Position numbers and translations under genes: made by a program
Shown: in pieces, positions 7,457 through 13,540 of the stretch
Numbering within the stretch: position 1 is the stretch's first letter
Layout: every line of letters begins with the position of its first letter
The notes under the pieces: model-generated
Told to the model about the DNA's origin: nothing
Databases searched by the model: none
What the model saw: only the letters and a program-made list of their open reading frames with translations
NCBI GenBank assembly: GCA_947085305.1
Contig: CAMTVV010000234.1
Location: forward strand, 1-26,638
Source: JAMCQB01 sp947085305
GTDB taxonomy: Bacteria; Nitrospirota; Thermodesulfovibrionia; Thermodesulfovibrionales; UBA9159
DNA: 26,638 bases
Reading direction: 5' to 3'

Positions 7457-8485
7457 TTATAAAGCCTCCCAGTATTTTGCAGGCATGTCTTCCGCAAGTT
7501 TCAGCGCGCCGCTCGAACCTGCGAACAATGGATCTTCAACGCAGGTCACCTTGCAGGAACCGTACTCCTTCAGCGCATCCTGAAGATATTCGCGTATCCC
7601 TTTGATGAGGCTGCCGCCGCCTGCAAGAACTATATTGTTCTTTATCTTTACCTGAAATTCAGGATCAAAGCGCGCTATCATCTCGGTGGTCGTCTCGACT
7701 ATTGCAGGGAGGATGCTTTCACAGGCGCGCTTTATCTCGTTGGTGATGTCGTGCATTACCGGTTTTCCGTCAACCGGGAGCTCTACACGAACTTCGCCCG
7801 GACTTTCTCTTACAAAACTGTACTGCTCTTTGAATTGGCGCACCATATTTTTATTGAACTTTGCGTTGGGGTACTTTTCGGCGAGGTAACTGTTGAGCTG
7901 TTCATCGATGTAGTCACCGGCGGCGAGTATGGTTTTCTGGTCTTCCTCCGATGGAATAGTCCCGTGCATGATGCAGAAATCCGTTGTGCCTGCGCCGATA
8001 TCGATCACGAGAGAGTTGTTCAGCAGGTTCATGCCATAGGCCACCGCAAAGGGTTCGGATACCACCATGAGCGAATGCACAAACTCTGATACCGCCTTTC
8101 TGATGGCAAGCTTGTTCACTTTCAGGGTATCGGCAGGCACCCCTACCACCGCATGGATTTTATGATCAGGCTCCGGTTTTGCGAGTTCGATAAGGTATTT
8201 GATGAGCTCCTTCACTGCCTCTTCACTTCTTTCGATGCCTTCCTTTATCACGCCGTGTTCGAGGGGTCTGCAGAGGTCGAGGGAGAGCCTGTTTTTCAGG
8301 GCCTCGGCGCCGAAGAGGACGGGCTTTCCAACCACCTGAAGCGCAATAAAATCCTTGGGCCAGCCCACATAGCTCTCGATCCATTCCCTTGTGTTGTTGC
8401 TTGCAGAGATTGAACTCCTTGATGTTCCGAGGTCAATGCCGACGAATACTATGTTATCTTCCCGCTTCGACTCTTTTTGCTTCAT
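7457..8485 (-). CDS. MamK-family actin-like filament protein
   Basis: 342 aa, an actin/HSP70-fold ATPase. Motifs are phosphate-1 GIDLGTSRSSIS (16-27), phosphate-2 VIDIGAGTTDF (160-170), and adenosine loop IVLAGGGSLIKGI (285-297). It matches remembered MamK of Magnetospirillum over its whole length rather than MreB, ParM or FtsA: VGWPKDFIALQVVGKPVLFG (40-59), LCRPLEHGV, VVGVPA, VVSEPFAVAYG, KEQYSFV, and the ending KLAEDMPAKYWEAL. Glu144 and Asp162 correspond to the MamK residues needed for ATP hydrolysis. MamK forms cytoplasmic filaments that align magnetosomes, but no other mam gene is in this window, so it is called MamK-like. It overlaps the amidase gene by 32 bases and has the ribosome site AAAGGAG. 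MreB is ruled out by the MamK-specific C-terminus and the neighbours. Confidence 0.85.
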   Translation of the reverse strand: MKQKESKREDNIVFVGIDLGTSRSSISASNNTREWIESYVGWPKDFIALQVVGKPVLFGAEALKNRLSLDLCRPLEHGVIKEGIERSEEAVKELIKYLIELAKPEPDHKIHAVVGVPADTLKVNKLAIRKAVSEFVHSLMVVSEPFAVAYGMNLLNNSLVIDIGAGTTDFCIMHGTIPSEEDQKTILAAGDYIDEQLNSYLAEKYPNAKFNKNMVRQFKEQYSFVRESPGEVRVELPVDGKPVMHDITNEIKRACESILPAIVETTTEMIARFDPEFQVKIKNNIVLAGGGSLIKGIREYLQDALKEYGSCKVTCVEDPLFAGSSGALKLAEDMPAKYWEAL

Positions 8486-9275
8486 AGCGCGTCTCTCCTT
8501 TACTCAAGTAATGTAGAATGCCGGCCTCAAGATACCGTGCGATATTTTCCCTGTGGCTCTCCGTGTTGAGTTCGACCTCTTCCTCCCGGTTGCTGAGACA
8601 AGAGACCTCTGCCAGGACAGCGGGCACATTTACTCCCAGCAGGACGACAAAAGGAGCCCTCTTTACTCCAAAGTCATGGACATTCCCGTTCTGTTTCAGG
8701 CTGTTCAAGAAAAGATATTTCTGGATGGAGGCTGCGAGTTCCCTTGATTCCTGGAGCTTCACTGTCTCACCGATCTTCTCGATCATTTCCTTGAGGTCGC
8801 TCAAGCCATAGTGGGAGCCTGCATTTTCCCGCTCTGCGAGCTTCAGTGTTTTGGCGTCTGAAGGGGGGCCGAAATAGTAGGTCTCAATAATATTTATCGG
8901 TTTGGAAGGAAGGTAATTGAGATGTATGGAGATAAAAAGATCTGCCCTGCCTGAATTGGCAAGTTCTACCCTCTTGATAAGGGGAAGGGTTATGTCCTGT
9001 TCACGGGTCAGCGCGACATTAAGATGTCCCTGCTTCTTCAGTCTTTCCTTCAGCCGCTTCGCTATATCCAGTGTAATATCTTTTTCCAGGGTCCCCAGCT
9101 TTCCTACAGCGCCGGAGTCGGCGCCTCCATGCCCGGGGTCGATCATGATCGTCTTCACCGCCAGCCCGAACATCCGCTTCAGTTGTGCCTGACCGTCAAA
9201 AAAGGCGGCGTACTCTGCAGGATTAACAGATCTTTCAGCAGGTAAAGGAGAAAGGCGTTGTGCCGCAATGCCCAC
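8454..9275 (-). CDS. N-acetylmuramoyl-L-alanine amidase catalytic part (Amidase_3)
   Basis: 273 codons from a GTG at 9275. It is a zinc amidase that cuts the bond between MurNAc and the peptide stem of peptidoglycan. Metal and catalytic residues are in place: His49 (IMIDPGHGGADSGAVG), Glu64 (GTLEKDITLDIA), His118 (LFISIHLNYLPS), and Glu223 (VPAVLAEVSCLSN). There is no signal peptide and no ribosome site before the GTG. The same frame continues upstream, past one TAA at 9291-9293, into a 70-codon segment with a membrane helix. This is therefore most likely the C-terminal part of one membrane-anchored amidase interrupted by a stop codon. The catalytic part itself looks intact. It overlaps the MamK-like gene by 32 bases. 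Confidence 0.85.
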   Translation of the reverse strand: MGIAAQRLSPLPAERSVNPAEYAAFFDGQAQLKRMFGLAVKTIMIDPGHGGADSGAVGKLGTLEKDITLDIAKRLKERLKKQGHLNVALTREQDITLPLIKRVELANSGRADLFISIHLNYLPSKPINIIETYYFGPPSDAKTLKLAERENAGSHYGLSDLKEMIEKIGETVKLQESRELAASIQKYLFLNSLKQNGNVHDFGVKRAPFVVLLGVNVPAVLAEVSCLSNREEEVELNTESHRENIARYLEAGILHYLSKGETRYEAKRVEAGR

Positions 9276-9290
9276 AGGGTCAACCTGTCT

Positions 9291-9503
9291 TTACGGAAAG
9301 AGCGAGAGATTCGAGTAATTCCCGTATCCGAGGAGAGCGAGCAATACCGTGGAAATGAACACAGAGATCTTCTTAAGAGAGAACGGCGACCGGCGTGAAA
9401 CCGCGGAACCCTTCCCGAGGATTCTTAAATTGTCTTCGTAGACACCCCTGAGAATAGTTTGCCTAACTCTCAACTCCTTTTTTTTGGGAAGGGCAGACAC
9501 CAT
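9291..9503 (-). pseudogene. N-terminal membrane anchor of the amidase, cut off by an in-frame TAA
   Basis: 70 codons, basic N-terminus, then one hydrophobic helix (about 44-61, ISVFISTVLLALLGYGNY), ending at TAA (9291-9293). The amidase reading frame is the same one. After the TAA the codons read RQVDP and then join the amidase GTG with no further stop. Read through, the protein would be about 349 aa with a type II anchor and a periplasmic amidase, a normal layout for this enzyme class. It may be a natural nonsense mutation, a sequencing or assembly error, or stop readthrough. The start at 9503 has no clear ribosome site. Confidence 0.65.
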
Positions 9504-9550
9504 GGTGATAGCATCACTTTAACAATTTACGCAGAAAAATTCAAATCATT

Positions 9551-10465
9551 TCAGATGGCAACGCCGGCGATCCTTCTGAGGCCCGCGCGAGCGGCCATTT
9601 TGATCGCCTCTGCGTATTCCTTGCCGGTAATCCTCCTGTTGATGGGTGGGTAATCGGAAGCCTTATAGCAGGGATAATACTGATCCATAATGTTTATATA
9701 GGTCTCCCTGGAGATCTCCTCTGCAATGAACCTCACCACCTCCCCGGTTCCTGCAATGCCCCCGGGGAGCACGAGGTGCCGTACGAGGAGACCCCGCACA
9801 GCGATTCCCCTTTCGTCCATCACGAGGTCTCCCACCTGGGCGTGCATCTCCTTAAGCGCGGCCTTTGCCGTCTGGGGATAGTCTTTTGCCTTTGAGTATT
9901 TGAGCGCCATGTCAGGGTCCGAATACTTGAAGTCAGGCATATAGATGTCAATGATCCCGTCCAGGAGGTTCAACGCCTTGACTGATTCATATCCCCCGCA
10001 GTTATACACAATCGGGATACTGAGCCCTCTCTCCACGGCAATGGCCAGGGAATGGAGGACCATGGGCATCTGATGTGTGGGCGTCACGAGATTGATGTTA
10101 TGGCATCCCGCTTTTTGCAGGTCCAGCATAATCCCGGCAAGTCTTTCGAATGAGATTTCCTCTCCCTCCCCCCTATGGCTTATGGTCCAGTTCTGGCAGA
10201 AAATGCACCCGAGGTTGCAGCGGCTGAAGAATATGGTCCCTGAGCCTAACCTGCCCACAAGGGGTCTTTCCTCTCCGAAATGGGTCCCCCAGCTCGATAC
10301 AAAGGGTTTATCCCCGGTCTTACAGAAACCGGTTTCTCCCGCTGTCCTTTCGACACCGCAGTTTCTCGGGCAGAGACTGCATTCCCTGAACAGCGCTTCG
10401 GCAGACCTCACCCGTTCCCATAACTCCGAACGGGATCGTGCAAGATAGGAGACGCTTAAGGACAT
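9551..10465 (-). CDS. Radical SAM protein, PflA-like (COG1313 type)
   Basis: 304 aa. A radical SAM protein of the pyruvate formate-lyase activase-like group whose substrate is unknown. The SAM-cluster motif is SRCNLGCIFCQNW with Cys83, Cys87 and Cys90 (CxxxCxxC). An additional N-terminal cysteine set (Cys29, Cys32, Cys36, Cys48; CSLCPRNCGVER, then GFCKTG) is typical of this subgroup. Other recognisable parts are LVTPTHQMP, IVYNCGGYES, IYMPDFKYSD, VRHLVLPGG, and the C-terminal NIMDQYYPCYKA. It lies 3 bases after the PhoU-like gene and 47 bases before the amidase anchor on the same strand, so it is probably co-transcribed. Whether it functions with the envelope genes is not known. Confidence 0.85.
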   Translation of the reverse strand: MSLSVSYLARSRSELWERVRSAEALFRECSLCPRNCGVERTAGETGFCKTGDKPFVSSWGTHFGEERPLVGRLGSGTIFFSRCNLGCIFCQNWTISHRGEGEEISFERLAGIMLDLQKAGCHNINLVTPTHQMPMVLHSLAIAVERGLSIPIVYNCGGYESVKALNLLDGIIDIYMPDFKYSDPDMALKYSKAKDYPQTAKAALKEMHAQVGDLVMDERGIAVRGLLVRHLVLPGGIAGTGEVVRFIAEEISRETYINIMDQYYPCYKASDYPPINRRITGKEYAEAIKMAARAGLRRIAGVAI

Positions 10466-10468
10466 CTG

Positions 10469-11086
10469 CTAATGTACTTCCTCTGCCACCTTAGCGGTCA
10501 GCTTTGTTGCTATCTCCTTTGTATGCCAGGCGATATTCTTTATCTCGTCCAGCATGGTGATATAGAGCGACGATGCAAAAGGGATGCAGAGTCCTTCGAT
10601 CAGACGCTCTTCATGCAGCGTAGCATATTCTAAAGCCCTCTTCACAACCTCTGCCTCGGATTCGTTCACGTATTTCGCCAGGATGGCGTTCCGCGCAAGG
10701 ATGATGTCCGACATCGGCCTCAGGATATCCATGAGCCGCTGGAGAAGGAAGGTGACCTCCTCAATGGCCCTGTCGCTGAAGAGGATTTTTTCCTTTACCA
10801 TCTTTTCGATGCAGCCGGCCAGCTTGTCCGTGCATTCCCCGATCCTCACGAGATGGACGGGGACGGATACATAGGGCTTTGCATCGTCATTCTCCCGCGC
10901 CAGTTCAGCGAGCTCACGGGTAAGCTGAGGTTCGATGTCCCTGAAATGGCGAACCTTTTCCCGGCAGTCATGCAGATGCTGCAGTGAATGATAAAGGAAT
11001 GAAGTCTGCAATAAAGACAAACAATCTTCTGCGTCATTTCCCCTCTCATGCAATGTTTTTAAGATTTCCTTGAGCCTGGGTTTCAC
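10469..11086 (-). CDS. PhoU-like helical protein
   Basis: 205 aa from a GTG at 11086 with the ribosome site AGGAGG about 8 bases upstream. The sequence is almost all amphipathic helix in two similar halves with heptad-like spacing, as in PhoU/DUF47 proteins. Recognisable stretches are HLVRIGECTDKLAGCIEKMV (about 78-97) and the second-half TMLDEIKNIAWHTKEIATKL, where PhoU proteins place their metal-coordinating acidic residues. PhoU proteins control phosphate transport and signalling, but no pst or pho gene is nearby, so this role is not established here. It is the first gene of the minus-strand operon ending with the SPOR fusion protein. The assignment rests on overall pattern and is moderate. 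Confidence 0.6.
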   Translation of the reverse strand: MKPRLKEILKTLHERGNDAEDCLSLLQTSFLYHSLQHLHDCREKVRHFRDIEPQLTRELAELARENDDAKPYVSVPVHLVRIGECTDKLAGCIEKMVKEKILFSDRAIEEVTFLLQRLMDILRPMSDIILARNAILAKYVNESEAEVVKRALEYATLHEERLIEGLCIPFASSLYITMLDEIKNIAWHTKEIATKLTAKVAEEVH

Positions 11087-11303
11087 TGTTTTTTCCTCCT
11101 TCTGTTCAAATGGGCATATATATATTCCAGCATATCAAAAAATCCGGCCTTTGCAACAAGGGGCGAATACCGGTTGTCGGACCGGAATAATAGACCCATA
11201 GACCCGGTTTCCTTGCTTTTTCAGCCGTACTTCTTTTATTCTAAAAAGAAAAGGTTTTCCATAAATCGCAAGATATTTGGATGGGAACCATAAGGAGGTT
11301 GTT

Positions 11304-11624
11304 GTGGTAACAATATCAGAAGTGGCTGCGAAAAAGGCAAAGGAGATACTGACCGCTGAGGGAAAGACTGAATGGGGTCTGAGGATATATTCCGCGGCAG
11401 GCGGTTGTTGCGGACCGTCCTATGGAATGGATTTGGATGAGAAGCCGGCTGACGGCGATGAGGTCGTTGAGAAGGACGGACTGAAGGTCTTCATCGACCG
11501 GAATACCCTCAAGAGCCTCGGCGGCATGCAGATCGATTTTGTCGATGACGGCGAGAGGCAGGGCTTTGTGCTCAGCGGCGGCAGGGCATCATCATGCGAT
11601 TCCGGCTGCAGCTCCTGCGATTAG
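11304..11624 (+). CDS. A-type Fe-S cluster carrier (IscA/HesB-like)
   Basis: 106 aa from the GTG at 11304, chosen because a perfect ribosome site AAGGAGG (11292-11298) lies 5 bases upstream; a longer TTG frame at 11277 has none. The fold opens VTISEVAAKKAKEIL as in IscA/HesB/ErpA proteins, which deliver Fe-S clusters. Cysteines differ from the classic pattern: Cys35-Cys36 (GGCCGPSYGMDL) and a C-terminal Cys98-x3-Cys102-x2-Cys105 (SCDSGCSSCD) instead of CGC. It is followed after 7 bases by hemB and is probably co-transcribed. With nifS and the Nfu-type gene elsewhere in the window it may be part of Fe-S assembly, but the three are not in one operon. Confidence 0.82.
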   Translation: MVTISEVAAKKAKEILTAEGKTEWGLRIYSAAGGCCGPSYGMDLDEKPADGDEVVEKDGLKVFIDRNTLKSLGGMQIDFVDDGERQGFVLSGGRASSCDSGCSSCD

Positions 11625-11631
11625 CAAAAAA

Positions 11632-12603
11632 ATGTTTCCTATCCATAGACCCCGCAGGCTGAGAAAGAACGAGACTATCAGGAGGATGGTGAGGGAGACC
11701 TCCCTGTCCCCTGATGACTTCATCTATCCTCTCTTTGTTACCCACGGCAAAGGGGTTAAGAAAGAAGTCTCGGCCATGCCGGGGTGTTTCCAGGAGTCAG
11801 TTGACAGAGTCGTCAAGAGCGCAAAGGAAGTTCATTCCCTCGGCATACCTTCGGTGATACTCTTCGGCATCCCCGAGCACAAGGACGAAAAAGGATCCGG
11901 CGCCTATGATGACAGGGGAGCTGTCCAGAAGGCTGTGAGGGCGATAAAAGATGCGGTCCCGGGCTTATACGTCATCACTGACGTCTGCATGTGCGAATAT
12001 ACAAGCCACGGTCATTGCGGGCTCATAGAAGGCGGGGATGTGGCCAATGACCCTACCCTGGAACTTCTGGCGAAGGAAGCCCTTTCCCATGCGAGAGCGG
12101 GCGCCGACATGGTGGCGCCCTCGGATATGATGGACGGCAGGATCGAGGCGATCCGGCTTACGCTGGACGATGAGGGATTCCCCGATATACCCATCATGTC
12201 CTATGCCGCAAAGTATGCTTCAGCCTTCTACGGGCCTTTCAGGGAGGCTGCAGAATCAAACCCGCAGTTCGGAGACAGGCGTTCTTACCAGATGGACCCT
12301 GCAAACAGGATCGAGGCGCTGAGGGAGGTTGCCCTGGATGTAGAGGAAGGGGCGGATATTGTCATGGTGAAGCCTGCCCTGTCCTACCTGGACATTATCT
12401 CGGATGTGAAGGACAATTTCGATGTCCCTGTGGCGGCGTACAACGTTAGCGGCGAATATTCCCTGGTGAAGGCGGCAGGCCGGCTCGGCTGGATCGATGA
12501 AGAAAGGATGATGATGGAGATCCTCACCTCTATAAAGCGGGCAGGGGCGGATCTTATTCTTACCTATTTTGCAAAGGACGCTGCAAAGGTTTTGAACAAA
12601 TAG
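11632..12603 (+). CDS. hemB: Delta-aminolevulinic acid dehydratase (porphobilinogen synthase)
   Basis: 323 aa from the ATG at 11632, the normal HemB length; an upstream extension in this frame is only the shadow of the Fe-S carrier gene. It condenses two 5-aminolevulinate molecules to porphobilinogen in tetrapyrrole synthesis. Zinc cysteines 119, 121 and 129 (DVCMCEYTSHGHCG), MVAPSDMMDGR, and the two Schiff-base lysines 194 (YAAKYASAFYGPFREAA) and 247 (MVKPALSYLD) are all present, so it is the zinc type. No strong ribosome site is visible, and the start follows the preceding stop by 7 bases, suggesting coupling. Confidence 0.96.
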   Translation: MFPIHRPRRLRKNETIRRMVRETSLSPDDFIYPLFVTHGKGVKKEVSAMPGCFQESVDRVVKSAKEVHSLGIPSVILFGIPEHKDEKGSGAYDDRGAVQKAVRAIKDAVPGLYVITDVCMCEYTSHGHCGLIEGGDVANDPTLELLAKEALSHARAGADMVAPSDMMDGRIEAIRLTLDDEGFPDIPIMSYAAKYASAFYGPFREAAESNPQFGDRRSYQMDPANRIEALREVALDVEEGADIVMVKPALSYLDIISDVKDNFDVPVAAYNVSGEYSLVKAAGRLGWIDEERMMMEILTSIKRAGADLILTYFAKDAAKVLNK

Positions 12604-12643
12604 CAGTTCTCACTTTCGCCTTATTCCCCTTTATTTAACGTTC

Positions 12644-12690
12644 GAGTGCTTGAGAAGGGCGAAGCCTTTGAGTGTTAACCTCAAGCACTC
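12644..12690. terminator. Long inverted repeat after hemB
   Basis: GAGTGCTTGAG (12644-12654) and CTCAAGCACTC (12680-12690) are perfect 11-bp arms. Between them is a nested AAGGGC-GAA-GCCTTT pairing. It begins 41 bases after the hemB stop and lies between convergent hemB and the DUF2283 gene, so it may end transcription. No T-run follows directly (the nearest, TTTTT, is about 27 bases on), so mobile-repeat origin is equally possible. Confidence 0.4.
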
Positions 12691-12720
12691 TGATGTTAGC
12701 CGAAGTTAAGGACAATATTT

Positions 12721-12930
12721 TTAAGTTCTTGAAACTTCATACTTAACAGGGAGCAGTTTATCAAGAGAAACATGTTTTGAGGCATCAAGAATTTCAATAC
12801 CGATAATCCTGTCATTTTCTCCGATATCAAGAACAATGTCCTCAGAAACTCTCCTGTTAATTACATCCTGCTTTTTATCGTCAAGCCTGATGTAAAGCAA
12901 GTCTGTCTTGTCGTTATAAACAATGTTCAC
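12721..12930 (-). CDS. DUF2283 small protein (antitoxin-like)
   Basis: 69 aa from the GTG at 12930, chosen for the ribosome site GGAGGT 5 bases upstream; a longer ATG frame from 12960 exists. NIVYNDKTDLLYIRL, then SEDIVLDIGENDRIIGIEIL, is the DUF2283 pattern. These short proteins are often paired with a RelE/DUF4258-like protein and are suspected antitoxins. Here the partner lies directly upstream with one base between its TGA and this GTG, but it carries a stop codon. The antitoxin-like frame is intact. The function is not proven. Confidence 0.75.
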   Translation of the reverse strand: MNIVYNDKTDLLYIRLDDKKQDVINRRVSEDIVLDIGENDRIIGIEILDASKHVSLDKLLPVKYEVSRT

Positions 12931-12931
12931 G

Positions 12932-13132
12932 TCACACCTCCCATTTTCCGTAAAAGACATACACGGTCACGGTAATAATCTTAGCTCCTTCGATGAGATA
13001 AAAGACCTCCACTCGCTTCTGCTTTGCATAGAATATACAGGAAGAAAGGGCTTTCAGGCAATAGGCATTTCCCTTGACTTCTTGAACCCTTTACGTATGA
13101 TATGCATCATGGATACCTTGCAGGAATTCCAT
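12932..13132 (-). pseudogene. Broken DUF4258/RelE-like toxin partner of the DUF2283 gene
   Basis: Reading the minus strand from an ATG at 13132 gives 13 codons (MEFLQGIHDAYHT), a TAA at 13091-13093, then 52 further open codons in the same frame to a TGA at 12932-12934. The second part contains KQKRVEVFYLIEGAKIITV and ends TVYVFYGKWEV, which resembles the C-terminal strands of DUF4258/RelE-like toxins. No ATG, GTG or TTG occurs soon after the TAA, so the second part has no obvious start. The tail is spaced one base from the DUF2283 start, the normal arrangement for the pair. A nonsense-inactivated toxin gene is the simplest reading. The family assignment of so short a piece is uncertain. Confidence 0.5.
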
Positions 13133-13166
13133 TATGCTATAGTATAAAATCGAGGAGGTGATGACG

Positions 13167-13394
13167 ATGATCGAAAGATCTAAGGTTGAAGACGCACTCA
13201 ATATTATACGGCCGGCGCTGCAGCGTGACGGTGGGAATGTGGAACTTGTGGATGTGACACCGGAAGGAGTGGTGAAGGTCAAGCTCCTCGGCGCTTGCGG
13301 CACATGCCCCATGTCTATATTGACGCTGAAAAGAGGCATCGAAGCAACGCTGAAACAGAGACTGCCTGAAATAGCCTCTGTGGAGTCTGTATAG
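13167..13394 (+). CDS. NifU C-terminal-domain (Nfu-type) Fe-S scaffold protein
   Basis: 75 aa from the ATG at 13167; the ribosome site GAGGAGG (13152-13158) is 8 bases upstream, which favours this over the GTG at 13158 or the ATG at 13161. ALNIIRPALQRDGGNVELVD and the cluster-binding GACGTCPMS (CxxC) are the hallmarks of the Nfu/NifU C-terminal domain, which carries a bridging 4Fe-4S cluster between two subunits. The complete domain and nothing else is present. It is a lone gene divergent from the DUF4258/DUF2283 remnant and followed by a G/C-run hairpin. Confidence 0.92.
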   Translation: MIERSKVEDALNIIRPALQRDGGNVELVDVTPEGVVKVKLLGACGTCPMSILTLKRGIEATLKQRLPEIASVESV

Positions 13395-13473
13395 GATTTT
13401 TGTTTTCGATAACCCGTAGTGGCGGATAAATCCGGGACAGTCCCCAACCGCAGGAATCTCATAACCCCCCCCG

Positions 13474-13497
13474 CCCCCCTCTTACCTTAGAGGGGGG
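13474..13497. repeat. C-run/G-run hairpin before the ABC exporter genes
   Basis: CCCCCCTCT (13474-13482) and AGAGGGGGG (13489-13497) form a perfect 9-bp stem with a 6-base loop. A similar C-run ... TCTTA ... AGAGGGGGG arrangement is seen at about 121-160, so it seems to be a small repeat family rather than a gene-specific site. It lies 80 bases after the nfu stop and 43 bases before the ABC ATPase start. Confidence 0.45.
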
Positions 13498-13540
13498 GGA
13501 TTTCCATTCCACTCTTTGCCCTTTTCTGTTAAACTCTTGT

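Noticed and set aside
6290..7583. Several plus-strand frames opposite the SPOR fusion gene, some His/Arg-rich
   Set aside because: Shadows of the Pro/Glu/Lys-rich minus-strand protein, with no start signals or family resemblance.
7457..8485. Reading the actin gene as mreB
   Set aside because: The C-terminus, the VGWPKDFIALQ region and the lack of mreC/mreD neighbours fit MamK rather than MreB.
12633..12705. Integron attC-like site around the hemB-downstream inverted repeat (ATTTAAC on the left, GTTAGCC on the right)
   Set aside because: The right core does not fit GTTRRRY, no integrase is present and the spacing is not that of a typical attC pair.
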